From assembly GCA_964647355.1 (NCBI GenBank), contig CAZYGK010000008.1:1-64000 (forward strand): a stretch of DNA of 64,000 bases. Reading direction: 5' to 3'. The notes below the pieces were generated by a model. It did no database searches, had not been told where the DNA came from, and saw nothing but the letters and a program-made list of their open reading frames with translations. Position numbers and translations under genes: made by a program. This DNA is from SZUA-430 sp964647355. GTDB taxonomy: Bacteria > Pseudomonadota > Alphaproteobacteria > Micropepsales > Micropepsaceae. Each line of letters opens with the position of its first letter. The first letter of the stretch is position 1. Shown here in pieces: positions 25,789 to 34,759 of this stretch.

Positions 25789-26940
25789 TTAGTTTGCCTT
25801 CGCCACCGAAATCGATTGCGACTTGCGCAGTAGAGAACTCTGCTGCGGCGCCGGTTGGGCGGCGGCAGCCGTGGGTGTTGCAGGCTTCGCAGCATCCTTT
25901 TTCGGTGCCGTCGTAATTTTCGGCGTGATCGACGTCGGTTTTTCGATGTCGTCGGCGATCGGGGCCATTTGGAAGCGCGACGGGTTGCCGGCCGGTGCGG
26001 GTTCGGCGGTCACGATCGGTGCCGTTTCGGCGATGGCGGCTTCGGCGACCGCAGGTGCCGTTGCCTCGGCTGTGGCTTCTGCGGCCGGTTCGGCGATCGG
26101 GGCGCTGGCCACAGGTGTTGTGATCGGCGCGGCTGTCTCAGGCGCCGGAGCCGCCGTCGGCTCGGCATTGCCGGCGTCCATCTGGCGCAAAACCGCCAAG
26201 TTATTTGTCGCTTGCTCGGGGGCCAAGTCCTCGCGGGCCAGCTGTTCTGCTTCGACGGGATTGCCCTTTAGGCTCGCGATCATGGCCAGGTTTTGGCGCA
26301 TTTGCGGGGTCGCATCCGGGCGAGAGACCAAGCGGCGCAGGATGATTTCGCCTTGATCGATGCGTCCGGCCAACACGTGCGACATCGCAATATTGCTTTC
26401 GACGGTGGCGTTGCCCGGCGAAAGCTTGAGAGCGATCTCGTAGTTCTGGCGGGCGACTTCGTGGTTTCCGGCTTGGTCGAGTGCGACGCCGTAGGCCGAA
26501 TAGGTCGACCAGTCGGAGCTATCCATTTGGGTCGCGCGGGCCAGGAAGGGGATGGCGTCTTGGGATCGGCCGACCGAGGTCAAGGCCTTGCCATACTCCG
26601 ACAGAACGAGAGCGTCATCGGGTGCCTTCATGACGATGTCTTTGAGTACGGCCACGGCCTGGCGTGCGCCGCCCATCAGGCGCAAATTCCGCGCAAAATT
26701 GAGCGCAGCCTTGATGTCGCCGCGGTTCGCCTCGTACTTTGCGCCCCAATAGGCGGCGGCGCCCGCGTAGTCCTGGTTCTCGGGGTCGCCGCTTTCGAAG
26801 GCGGCAATGGTGGCTGCCTCCGGCGTTTTCTGCGATCCGAAGATGCCGGCGCTGCCGCAGCCGGTCAGTAGGGCGGCCGTACCGGCCACAATCGCCACCC
26901 TGCTCGCCGAGCGAAGCAGGGCGCGGCTCGTTCGTACCAT
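25789..26940 (-). CDS. TadD-like TPR lipoprotein with Ala/Pro/Glu-rich tail
   Basis: A 383-residue lipoprotein: signal with lipobox LLTGC (Cys28), five or so tetratricopeptide repeats (for example ALNFARNLRLMGGARQAVAVLKDIV and DDALVLSEYGKALTSVGRSQDAIPFLARA), then a ~110-residue low-complexity tail rich in Ala, Pro, Glu and Thr, and a basic end. TadD proteins are TPR lipoproteins needed for Flp pilus biogenesis. The ATG at 26940 with AGGGGA 7 nt upstream is chosen over upstream ATGs. Convergent with tadC. Confidence 0.82.
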   Translation of the reverse strand: MVRTSRALLRSASRVAIVAGTAALLTGCGSAGIFGSQKTPEAATIAAFESGDPENQDYAGAAAYWGAKYEANRGDIKAALNFARNLRLMGGARQAVAVLKDIVMKAPDDALVLSEYGKALTSVGRSQDAIPFLARATQMDSSDWSTYSAYGVALDQAGNHEVARQNYEIALKLSPGNATVESNIAMSHVLAGRIDQGEIILRRLVSRPDATPQMRQNLAMIASLKGNPVEAEQLAREDLAPEQATNNLAVLRQMDAGNAEPTAAPAPETAAPITTPVASAPIAEPAAEATAEATAPAVAEAAIAETAPIVTAEPAPAGNPSRFQMAPIADDIEKPTSITPKITTAPKKDAAKPATPTAAAAQPAPQQSSLLRKSQSISVAKAN

Positions 26941-27122
26941 CGTCAATTCCCCTTGCTTAAGAGTCATACGGCCATGCAGGGACGCACCCCTTGGCCGCAG
27001 GGTTGAGAACGACCTAATTTCGCCGCAAGCGGATAACAAACGTTTAAGCATATTCGCGCGTTAACGCGTCTTCCCGATACCGGATCGCGGGCGTATAAGA
27101 CGCGCCTTGGAGGACGACTGCG

Positions 27123-28145
27123 GTGAGGCGAAACGCCCGTCAGCTGACGAATGCGCTGATCGCGATTTCGGCTGTCCTTGCGGCGTCACCGCTTAGTGCT
27201 CAAATCGATCCGCCCGAGACACAACGCATCTCGCTTCAAATCGCGACCGGGCCCGCGTCGGGGACCTATCTGCGCGTTGGCGAGGTCATCGCCAAGATCG
27301 TCAGCCATCCACCGGGGCTTGCGCGGTGCGACATGCCCGGCGTTTGCGGACCTGAAGGATTAATCGCCACGCTGCGGTCATCAAGCGGATCGGTTTCGAA
27401 CGCGATTGCGGTGAATGGGGGCCGGGTGAAGTCGGCGCTGGTTCAGGGCGATGTCGCTGCCGCGGCTCGAGAGGGCGAGGGCCCCTTCGGCAAAATGGGC
27501 CCGCTTAAGGATCTGCGGGCGATTGCGCGGCTCCATGATGAGACCTTGCATCTCGTCGTGTCGCCACGTGCCCGTATCCGCAAGTTAGGCGACATTGTTG
27601 GGAAGCGCGTGGGCATCGACGGACCACGCTCGGCGACGAACTACACGGCGCGACTGGTTCTTGGCGCGGCGAAGGTCGACCTGTCGCGCGTGAGGCTGTC
27701 GTTCGACCAAACAGCGCGCGCCGCCGAAGCGCTCCAAAGCGGAAAGCTGGATGCGTTCTTCGTGATCGGCGTTGTGCCGGTGACCGCAGTCGATCGCTTG
27801 GTGCGGCGGGGGCAAGCTCGGGTCGTCTCGTTGGATGCGGCTGTGATCGAGCGGCTTGCGCGCAACAATCCCATGTTCGGCCGCCAGGTGATGCCGAGCG
27901 ACACCTATCGCTCGTCCAGAGAAGTCACGACGCTTAGCGTAGCGTCGGTCTGGGTCGTGCAAAAATCGCTGCCGGAGGATGTGGTGCGCGGCATCTTGCG
28001 CTCGCTCTGGAATCCGGCAAACCGCGGCGAGCTACGCCGTCTCGGCAAAGTCGCGTCGACCATCGATCCGGCAAGGGCGGCCGAGAACCTTCCGTTGCCG
28101 CTTCACCCGGGCGCGGAACGCTTCTACGCCGACGCCGGGCGATAG
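27123..28145 (+). CDS. TAXI family periplasmic solute-binding protein
   Basis: A 340-residue exported protein (signal LIAISAVLAASPLSAQ) of the TAXI group of TRAP-transporter receptors. Family-like features are SLQIATGPASGTYLRVGEVIAKIV at the start, VSPRARIRKLGDIVGKRVGIDGPRSATN in the middle and DAFFVIGVVPVTAV later. A cysteine pair (RCDMPGVCG) lies in the first ligand loop. No TRAP permease genes are nearby, so any partner is elsewhere. GTG start at 27123 with GGAGGA 9 nt upstream. The ligand is unknown. Confidence 0.8.
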   Translation: MRRNARQLTNALIAISAVLAASPLSAQIDPPETQRISLQIATGPASGTYLRVGEVIAKIVSHPPGLARCDMPGVCGPEGLIATLRSSSGSVSNAIAVNGGRVKSALVQGDVAAAAREGEGPFGKMGPLKDLRAIARLHDETLHLVVSPRARIRKLGDIVGKRVGIDGPRSATNYTARLVLGAAKVDLSRVRLSFDQTARAAEALQSGKLDAFFVIGVVPVTAVDRLVRRGQARVVSLDAAVIERLARNNPMFGRQVMPSDTYRSSREVTTLSVASVWVVQKSLPEDVVRGILRSLWNPANRGELRRLGKVASTIDPARAAENLPLPLHPGAERFYADAGR

Positions 28146-28194
28146 GCGTTAGGGAGCCGATATCCTGCGTCAACCCCTCGGTACTTATCTCGCC

Positions 28195-28749
28195 ATGATC
28201 GTGCTGGGGTTCGCGCCCGTCGCACTCGTGCTGCAGTTCTACCGGGTTCTTCCCAACCGGACGGTGATCCAGTGGGATTTGTTCGGCAACACGACGATTA
28301 TCGGCACGCGACCGATGACGGTGCTGACGATTGCCGTGGCCGGGGCAGCAATTGCCCTCTTGGCCCTGTTGATCGGGCTCTGGCAGAACAAGACCATGTC
28401 GGCGATGGGATTGCGGCGGGCGTATCTTGGGCTTAACCTCGCGCAGATCGGAGCGATTGCGCTGACCTGCTGCATGATCGTTAGCGATGCGCTGGGGTTG
28501 CAGCTCAAGATCAAACCCACCATTCCGCCCGTCATGGCCGTCTTGGTGTTCGCGGCGGGCGTTCTGCTTTGGCGCCTCGATGCACAGAAGCCCGGTGCGC
28601 TGCGATGGCTCGCTCTCGTGCTGCTTGCCGGGGCGTTCGGATTGCTCGCGTTCAGTGCGATTGCGATGAAGGCGGTCGTTGGCTACTACGCTTCGGCGTT
28701 TGCGGTGCTCGCCATGGTCGCCGTGGCACTGCCTGAGCGCGCTGGTTAG
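28195..28749 (+). CDS. Multi-pass membrane protein, DUF1648-like
   Basis: A 184-residue (or longer) membrane protein with six hydrophobic segments. The stretch QFYRVLPNRTVIQWDLFGNTT resembles the DUF1648 motif (LP... H/W...D..G) of SdpI-type proteins, but I am not certain. No ribosome site precedes the ATG at 28195. The same frame is open upstream, and a good AGGGAG at 28151 is spaced 8 nt before an in-frame CTG at 28165, so translation may begin there. Followed by leucyl aminopeptidase with a 9-nt gap. Confidence 0.65.
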   Translation: MIVLGFAPVALVLQFYRVLPNRTVIQWDLFGNTTIIGTRPMTVLTIAVAGAAIALLALLIGLWQNKTMSAMGLRRAYLGLNLAQIGAIALTCCMIVSDALGLQLKIKPTIPPVMAVLVFAAGVLLWRLDAQKPGALRWLALVLLAGAFGLLAFSAIAMKAVVGYYASAFAVLAMVAVALPERAG

Positions 28750-28758
28750 GGGAATCAC

Positions 28759-30147
28759 ATGAATATCGCCGATTTGTTTTCGACGTCCGGAACGTCCGTG
28801 CCGCTGTACGCGGTCACGCCAGCGATGCTTGAGGGTGCATTGACTGGACCGCTCGAACCCCACGCCAAGTGGATTAAGGCAGTGGGCTTCACGGGCGGCG
28901 CCGGTAAGGTGCAGATGCTTCCAGGTGCGGATGGAAGCGTTGCAGGGGTGCTGTTCGGCCTTGGCGGTAACGACGATCCATTTGCGTACGCGGCACTGAC
29001 AGCCGCGCTGCCTCAGGGCAGTTACGCGCTTGCGCTTCGGCCGCCTGGTAGCGATGGTAATCACATCGCGCTCGGATGGGCGATGGGGGCGTATGCTTAC
29101 GCGCGGCTGAAGTCGCAGGACAAATCGAAGATCTATCCGCAGCTTGTTTGGCCTGAGGATGCGGATCGCGCGCACGTGCTGCGCGTCGCCCACGGCTTGT
29201 TCATGGCGCGCGATCTGGTGAACGCGCCTGCGAACGAATTGGGGCCAGAGGAGCTGGCGAGCGCGGCGGAGCGTCTCGCCCGCGATCACGGCGCCACGTT
29301 TTCGATCGTCGTTGGGCGCGATTTGATCGCCCAGAACTATCCGATGATCTGGGGCGTTGGTGCGGGATCGTCGCGTCTGCCCCGTCTTGTCGACATTCGC
29401 TGGGGGAATGCGAAACACCCGCGCGTGACGCTCGTCGGCAAGGGCGTTTGTTTCGATTCCGGCGGGCTCGATATCAAGCCAGCTGCGGCGATGCTCACCA
29501 TGAAAAAGGACATGGGTGGAGCCGCGGGCGTCTTGGCGATCGCGCACATGGTGATGGACGCGAAGCTGCCGGTCGCGCTCCGTGTTCTGATTCCTGCTGT
29601 CGAAAATAGCGTCTCGGGCGATGCCTACCGGCCCGGCGACGTGCTCACGAGCCGCAAGGGTCTGACGGTCGAAGTCGGCAATACGGACGCGGAAGGCCGG
29701 CTCGTGCTCGCCGATGCGCTGTGCGAAGCGGACAGCGAGGCGCCGGAGTTGTTGATTTGCATGGCGACGCTGACCGGTGCGGCGCGGATCGCTACCGGGT
29801 TCGACTTGCCGCCGTTCTTTGCGCAAGATGACAAGCTTGCTGGGGAACTCGCGGCGGCGTCGGAACGCGAAGCCGACGCGATGTGGCGCTTGCCGCTGTG
29901 GCGCGGCTATCGCGACCTGATCGACAGCAAAATCGCCGACCTTACGAACAATCCGGGCAGCCCGAATGCGGGTGCGATAACGGCCGCGCTGTTCCTGTCG
30001 TGCTTTGTTGAAAAGACGAAGGCGTTTGCGCATTTCGACATCGCGGCCTGGAACGACCGCGCTAAGCCCGGGCGTCCGATCGGCGGCGAGGCGCAAGCCG
30101 TGCGCGCGATCTATGGGGTGCTGCGCGCGCGTTATGGCCGTCAGTAA
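28759..30147 (+). CDS. Leucyl aminopeptidase, M17 family
   Basis: A 462-residue cytosolic dizinc aminopeptidase that removes N-terminal residues from peptides. The catalytic domain shows GKGVCFDSGGLDIKPAAAML with metal-binding Lys/Asp and NTDAEGRLVLADAL with the Asp/Glu ligands and catalytic arginine. The N-terminal domain is divergent, as usual. Length is in the PepA/PepB range. GGGGAATCAC ribosome site upstream. Its stop overlaps by 7 nt with the convergent hydroxyacid dehydrogenase stop. Confidence 0.92.
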   Translation: MNIADLFSTSGTSVPLYAVTPAMLEGALTGPLEPHAKWIKAVGFTGGAGKVQMLPGADGSVAGVLFGLGGNDDPFAYAALTAALPQGSYALALRPPGSDGNHIALGWAMGAYAYARLKSQDKSKIYPQLVWPEDADRAHVLRVAHGLFMARDLVNAPANELGPEELASAAERLARDHGATFSIVVGRDLIAQNYPMIWGVGAGSSRLPRLVDIRWGNAKHPRVTLVGKGVCFDSGGLDIKPAAAMLTMKKDMGGAAGVLAIAHMVMDAKLPVALRVLIPAVENSVSGDAYRPGDVLTSRKGLTVEVGNTDAEGRLVLADALCEADSEAPELLICMATLTGAARIATGFDLPPFFAQDDKLAGELAAASEREADAMWRLPLWRGYRDLIDSKIADLTNNPGSPNAGAITAALFLSCFVEKTKAFAHFDIAAWNDRAKPGRPIGGEAQAVRAIYGVLRARYGRQ

Positions 30148-31079
30148 CCACGGGCGAAATCGACGAGATTTTCCGGCGGCAGTCCCTCGTCCATCCGGCG
30201 GATCGTGTTTGCAACCTGGCGCATGAACGATTCGGGATCGGTGAAGGCTGCGGAGTGTGCGGTCATCACGATCTTAGGGTGGGACCAGAGCGGACTGGTT
30301 GCCGGCAGCGGTTCGGCGCTGAACACGTCGAGCATCGCGCCGCGAAGGTGACCGCTATCGAGCGCGCGGATCAGGTCGTCCTCGACAACATGACCGCCGC
30401 GCGCCGCGTTGACGACGCAGGCGTCTTTCGGCAGCGCCGCAAGCGTCGTTGCGTTCAGGATACCGCGCGTCTCGTCCGTAAGCGGCAGCAGGCAAACGAG
30501 GATGTCGCTTTCGGCGAGGAACGCCTGCAGCTGATTTTGTCCGTGGAACGTCTTTACGCCTTCAACGCGCTTGGGCGTCGCGCTCCATCCTAAGAGTTGG
30601 TAGTTGAGCGCGCTCAGCGCTTTTGCTGCCGCTTGGCCCAACACGCCGAAGCCCAGAATGCCGACGCGCACGTGCTGCGCGCGCGGGGCCGCCAGCTGGC
30701 GCCACTTTTTGTCGCGCTGCAGATCGACGAAATCGTGCAGGCGGCGGTGCCAATAGAGGACGCCGAGCACGACGTATTCGCTCATCGCCTGGGCCAACGT
30801 GTCGTCGACGACGCGCGCGAGCGGGATGTGGCGCGGGTAAGTCGGATCGGCGACGATGCCGTCGACGCCTGCACCCATCGAGAAGACGATCTTCAGGTTC
30901 GGCAAGGCGCGTAGCGCACCGGGTGCGGGCTTCCAGGCGACGCAGTAGGCGATGTCGCTTGCGGTCGCGGCGTCGACCGTCGCACGAATGTCGAGATCGG
31001 GTAGGAACCGGCGCAGATGCGCGGTCCAGCGTTCTTGCGGGTAACCGGGCAAGTCGAAGAGCAATGCGCCCTGGGGCAT
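30141..31079 (-). CDS. D-2-hydroxyacid dehydrogenase, glyoxylate/hydroxypyruvate reductase A-like
   Basis: A 312-residue NAD(P)-dependent enzyme, the same length as E. coli GhrA. Features: nucleotide-binding GILGFGVLGQAAA, catalytic arginine in VNAARGGHVVE, glutamate in DVFSAEPLPATSPLW and histidine in TAHSAAF. It probably reduces glyoxylate or hydroxypyruvate in the cytoplasm. The frame extends upstream into the cytochrome c gene region, but the ATG at 31079 lies beyond that gene's terminator and starts the fold. Confidence 0.9.
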   Translation of the reverse strand: MPQGALLFDLPGYPQERWTAHLRRFLPDLDIRATVDAATASDIAYCVAWKPAPGALRALPNLKIVFSMGAGVDGIVADPTYPRHIPLARVVDDTLAQAMSEYVVLGVLYWHRRLHDFVDLQRDKKWRQLAAPRAQHVRVGILGFGVLGQAAAKALSALNYQLLGWSATPKRVEGVKTFHGQNQLQAFLAESDILVCLLPLTDETRGILNATTLAALPKDACVVNAARGGHVVEDDLIRALDSGHLRGAMLDVFSAEPLPATSPLWSHPKIVMTAHSAAFTDPESFMRQVANTIRRMDEGLPPENLVDFARGY

Positions 31080-31094
31080 GGTTGGCCGAGCCTC

Positions 31095-31130
31095 AAAAAA
31101 AAATCCGGCGCAGCTTGGTGCCGCGCCGGA
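31095..31130 (-). terminator. Rho-independent terminator of cytochrome c gene
   Basis: On minus: TCCGGCGC stem, 11-nt loop, GCGCCGGA, then nine T. It lies 27 nt after the cytochrome c stop, just before the start of the hydroxyacid dehydrogenase. Confidence 0.92.
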
Positions 31131-31156
31131 CAAGAAATCAATCCAATTGGAGAGCG

Positions 31157-31882
31157 TTAGTGTGCCGGAGGCGTTGCCGGTGCCGCGGGTGCCGGAGTGC
31201 CAGGTGCTGCCGGCGTTGCTGCACCGGGTGCCGCCGGTGTTTCCGGCGTGGTGCCCGGCGGCGGAGCCTGCAGTTCGCCGGCCGGCGGTTCCGCAGCACC
31301 ATCTGCGGGTGCAGCGGGTGCCGGCGGCGGCGCCGGATTCGGTGCCGGGATAGCGAGCGGCGAGCCCGATAGCGTGCGAAGATACGCAATCAAGTTGATG
31401 CGGTCTTGCGACTTTGAGAGGCCGGCAAACGTCATCTTCGTGCCGGGAACGGCCGATTTCGGATCCTTGATGAACTTCTCGAAGGCGTCGTAGGTCCAAT
31501 CTTCGGCCGCCAGCGCCTTCATCCCGGCTGAATAGGCGAACGTCGCATTGTGCGCGTGTTTTGCGCCAATGACGCCATAGAGGTTCGGGCCGATCTTGTT
31601 GGGGCCGCCGCTGGCGAAGTCGTGGCAGCTGACGCATTTCTGCTGCGTGATCTTTTCGCCTGCTGCGACATCAGCTGCCGGAAGCACGGTGCCCCAGTCG
31701 GTCGGGAGCTCTACAGGAGCCGGTCCGCCGTTCGTCGGCGTTTCGGTGACGGCCACTTCCATGCCCGGCTTTCCGGATTGGTGCGGCGCCATCATCTTGC
31801 CGATGACGATATTGAGTCCGGCGATGACGAGAACGGTGCCGAGGACTGCGCCGAAAATCTTGTTCCACTCGAAGGAATCCAT
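31157..31882 (-). CDS. Membrane-anchored c-type cytochrome (CycM-like) with Pro/Ala-rich tail
   Basis: A 241-residue class I cytochrome c. N-terminal uncleaved anchor (IFGAVLGTVLVIAGLNIVIG), a linker, the haem site CVSCH (Cys83-Cys86-His87), then GGPNKIGPNLYGVIG and the axial methionine in GTKMTFAG (Met150). From about residue 176 to the end there is a ~65-residue tail almost entirely of Ala, Pro, Gly and Thr. It is predicted to carry electrons between the bc1 complex and oxidases on the periplasmic face. The gene lies divergent from kdsB-pheA, an arrangement I associate with alphaproteobacteria. Confidence 0.9.
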   Translation of the reverse strand: MDSFEWNKIFGAVLGTVLVIAGLNIVIGKMMAPHQSGKPGMEVAVTETPTNGGPAPVELPTDWGTVLPAADVAAGEKITQQKCVSCHDFASGGPNKIGPNLYGVIGAKHAHNATFAYSAGMKALAAEDWTYDAFEKFIKDPKSAVPGTKMTFAGLSKSQDRINLIAYLRTLSGSPLAIPAPNPAPPPAPAAPADGAAEPPAGELQAPPPGTTPETPAAPGAATPAAPGTPAPAAPATPPAH

Positions 31883-32047
31883 CAGTGCAATCCTTGACTG
31901 AATGCTGCTTAAAGGAGGGTCGAATCTCGCTGCGCCGACGGCGCCGCGTATGAAGGCGGCGAGACAATACCGGGGGCGACTTTCGGGTCATTGCGGCGGA
32001 ACGTCGCATTTTGGTGGGCGCGCGAAGCCTAGAACACACTCGGTCTG

Positions 32048-32791
32048 ATGAGCGAACCCCTGATCCTTATTCCGGCCCGCATGGCGTCGACCCGGTTGCC
32101 GGGCAAGCCGCTCGCAGACATTTGCGGCGCGCCGATGATCGTGCAGGTCTGGCGGCGTGCGATGGAAGCCAAGTCCGGACGCGTTGCCGTTGCGGCTGCC
32201 GAGCGCGAGATTGTGGATGCGGTCGTGCAAGCAGGCGGCGAAGCTGTGCTGACCGATCCGAATCATCCGTCAGGGTCCGACCGCATCTATGAAGCGCTGA
32301 CGCGGCTTGATGCGAACCGTTCGCACGACCTCGTCGTCAACGTGCAGGGCGATCTGCCGACGCTCGATCCGGCTTTGGTGCGCGCTGTCGTCGACGCGTT
32401 GCGCAATTCGGGCAGCGACATGTCCACGCTGGCGACGGAGATTGGCGAACCGTCCGAGCGGACGAATCCGAACGTGGTGAAGGCCGTTGTGGCGCTCGCC
32501 GATGGAGCGCGCGCGGGCAGGGCGCTCTATTTCACGCGGGCGACCGCGCCTTGGGGCGACGGACCGCTTTATCACCACATCGGCATTTATGCTTACCGCA
32601 GAGAGGCGCTTGAACGCTTCGTGAAGATGCCGCCTTCTCCGCTCGAGAAGCGGGAGAAGCTGGAGCAGCTCCGCGCGCTCGAGAACGGGATGACGATCGC
32701 GGTTCGGATTGTGGATACGATGCCGCTTGGCGTCGACACACCCGAGGATTTGGAGCGCGCGCGGCAGATGCTCGCAAAGGGGACGAAATGA
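32048..32791 (+). CDS. kdsB: 3-deoxy-manno-octulosonate cytidylyltransferase (CMP-KDO synthetase)
   Basis: A 247-residue enzyme that activates KDO with CTP for lipopolysaccharide core synthesis. N-terminal nucleotide-binding loop LILIPARMASTRLPGKPLA, NVQGDLPTLDP with the metal-binding aspartate, and the C-terminal GVDTPEDLERAR are conserved. Shows the organism has LPS. Overlaps pheA by 4 nt (ATGA). Confidence 0.95.
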   Translation: MSEPLILIPARMASTRLPGKPLADICGAPMIVQVWRRAMEAKSGRVAVAAAEREIVDAVVQAGGEAVLTDPNHPSGSDRIYEALTRLDANRSHDLVVNVQGDLPTLDPALVRAVVDALRNSGSDMSTLATEIGEPSERTNPNVVKAVVALADGARAGRALYFTRATAPWGDGPLYHHIGIYAYRREALERFVKMPPSPLEKREKLEQLRALENGMTIAVRIVDTMPLGVDTPEDLERARQMLAKGTK

Positions 32792-33648
32792 ACGCCAAGG
32801 CCAACACAATCGCGTTTCAGGGAGAGGCCGGCGCGAACTCGCACCTCGCTTGCCGCGAGGTGTTTCCCCAGATGACGGCGCTGCCATGTCAGACGTTCGA
32901 AGACGCGTTCGCGGCGGTCAAGGAAGGCAAGGCGCGGCTTGCGATGATCCCGATCGAGAACTCGCTCCATGGGCGTATCACCGATATCCATCACATCCTT
33001 CCCGAGTCCGGTCTTTACATCATCGGCGAGCACTTTTTGCGCGTGCATCATCAGTTAATGGCGGTGAAGGGCGCGACGCTTGAGGGTCTGAAGTCGGTGA
33101 TGAGCCAAACGCCGGCGCTCGGACAGTGCCGCAATATCATCCGTTCACTGGGCCTGAGCATGATCGTGGGCGCCGACACGGCAGGCTCGGCGCGCCAGGT
33201 GGCGGAGGCGAAGGATCCGACGGTGGCGGCGCTCGCCTCGTCGCTTGCGGCTGAGATCTATGGGCTCAACATCCTGAAGGCGAACGTCGAAGACGCGCCG
33301 CACAACACGACGCGCTTTCTCATTATGTCGGGCGAGCCGGACGATGCAGAGGCGGGGTCGGGCGATGTCGTCACAACGTTCGTGTTCCGCGTGCGCAACG
33401 TGCCCGCAGCGCTCTACAAGGCGATGGGCGGGTTTGCGACGAACGGCGTGAACATGACGAAGCTCGAATCCTATCAGCTCGAGGGGTCGTTCAACGCGAC
33501 GCAGTTCTACGCCGACATCGAAGGGCATCCGGAGGAGCGCAACGTGCGCTTGGCGCTCGAAGAGCTGCAATTCTTCACGACGCACTTGCGCATTCTGGGC
33601 GTCTATCCGGCGCATCCGTTCCGCAAGACGGTGGCGGCGCCGGTTTAG
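32788..33648 (+). CDS. pheA: Prephenate dehydratase
   Basis: A 286-residue monofunctional enzyme converting prephenate to phenylpyruvate for phenylalanine synthesis. The catalytic domain has IAFQGEAGANSHLAC, IENSLHGRI and the Thr-Arg-Phe motif in HNTTRFLIM. The C-terminal ACT domain for phenylalanine feedback reads MTKLESYQLEGSF; the classic ESRP is ESYQ here, a variant I recall as common in alphaproteobacteria. Translationally coupled to kdsB. Confidence 0.93.
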   Translation: MNAKANTIAFQGEAGANSHLACREVFPQMTALPCQTFEDAFAAVKEGKARLAMIPIENSLHGRITDIHHILPESGLYIIGEHFLRVHHQLMAVKGATLEGLKSVMSQTPALGQCRNIIRSLGLSMIVGADTAGSARQVAEAKDPTVAALASSLAAEIYGLNILKANVEDAPHNTTRFLIMSGEPDDAEAGSGDVVTTFVFRVRNVPAALYKAMGGFATNGVNMTKLESYQLEGSFNATQFYADIEGHPEERNVRLALEELQFFTTHLRILGVYPAHPFRKTVAAPV

Positions 33649-33829
33649 TGGCGACCAAAGAGTTGGCGAATTGGGCGGCTGCAGGCCGGTCCGACTGTGC
33701 GCCATTTGATGGCTCGAAACTCGTCTTTACGATTTGTTAACCACATTGCTCCTACCAGTCCTTTGTTGTGAGCGATGTGACTTCCGTCGTGCCGCTTTCC
33801 GATGGCGATTGTAACGAGAGGTAAGCACG

Positions 33830-34720
33830 ATGAAGCGGGTCTTGGCGAAGCAGCTGGCAAGAACGAAGTTCTTCTATAGGGCGCTTCTTTCGAGCACGAT
33901 CCTTTCGGGCATGTTCGGATCATGGGCCTTAGCGGCCGAGCAACCGGCGGTTTCCGCGCTGAATGGCAAAGTGGAGCTGGGAGTCGGTACGGTAGATACG
34001 GACACGCTCGGCAATGACGAATTGCTCTATGGCGGCGCATCGCTCAGCATCCCGTTGGCCGACCGTTATGGCGTGCAAACCGATTTCTCAGTCACAGATA
34101 TCTACGGCGAGACAGCTGTAGGCGGGGGCGGTCACCTGTTCACGCGTGATCCCGGCTCTTACCTCGTGGGCTTTATTGGCGGTTACAGCGACTTGGGCTC
34201 CGCCGAGGCAGGATGGGGTGGGGTGGAAGCCGAACTCTATCTGGACAAGTTTTCCATCGAGGCCGCGGCCGGTGCGGTCGACGTCGATTACGACGCCGGT
34301 TCTGACCTGACCAAGGGTTTTGGCCTCATCGATGTCGCCTACTATGCGCAAGAGAACCTGCGCCTGTCGGTTGGCGCTAGCAGCATCGCCGAGTTCGAGT
34401 CGGGTCATGTGGCGGCAGAATGGATGATCGACTCCATGCCGTTGTCGATTAAGGGCGACGTGGGCGTTGGCGAAGACGATTTGGTCCACGCCAGTGTCGG
34501 CTTGTCGTTCTACTTCGGCGGCAACGACGCCGGAAAGAGCCTGATACGCCGGCACCGCGAGGACGATCCGCGCAACCGTGCGCTTGAGATTTTCGGTGCG
34601 GGTGCGGCAGGTGTCGCGGGCGCTGTGCCTCCAGCGACGTGTATTCCCTATTTTGGCTACACGCTCCCGCCCGCCAACGCGTATGGCTACTGCACGGGAT
34701 GGGATCCAGTGCCCGAGTGA
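33830..34720 (+). CDS. Putative outer-membrane beta-barrel protein, hypothetical
   Basis: A 296-residue exported protein. Signal peptide with long basic n-region (MKRVLAKQLARTKFFYRALLSSTILSGMFGSWALA), then alternating aromatic/polar beta-strand-like stretches (LLYGGASLSIPLADRYGVQTDFSV, YLVGFIGGYSDLG, NLRLSVGASSIAEF, VHASVGLSFYFGG) typical of small barrels. After the last strand there is a ~60-residue tail with a basic patch and two cysteines. No family recognised. GAGAGG ribosome site before ATG. Preceded by 181 bp without a gene. Confidence 0.6.
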   Translation: MKRVLAKQLARTKFFYRALLSSTILSGMFGSWALAAEQPAVSALNGKVELGVGTVDTDTLGNDELLYGGASLSIPLADRYGVQTDFSVTDIYGETAVGGGGHLFTRDPGSYLVGFIGGYSDLGSAEAGWGGVEAELYLDKFSIEAAAGAVDVDYDAGSDLTKGFGLIDVAYYAQENLRLSVGASSIAEFESGHVAAEWMIDSMPLSIKGDVGVGEDDLVHASVGLSFYFGGNDAGKSLIRRHREDDPRNRALEIFGAGAAGVAGAVPPATCIPYFGYTLPPANAYGYCTGWDPVPE

Positions 34721-34759
34721 ATTTGAGGTTGGCCGTCAGAGTGCGAGGATTGTGCTTCC

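Noticed and set aside
27934..30096. 720-codon open frame on minus across the aminopeptidase
   Set aside because: Antisense shadow of leucyl aminopeptidase and the membrane protein in high-GC DNA; its Arg/His-rich translation has no domain signs.
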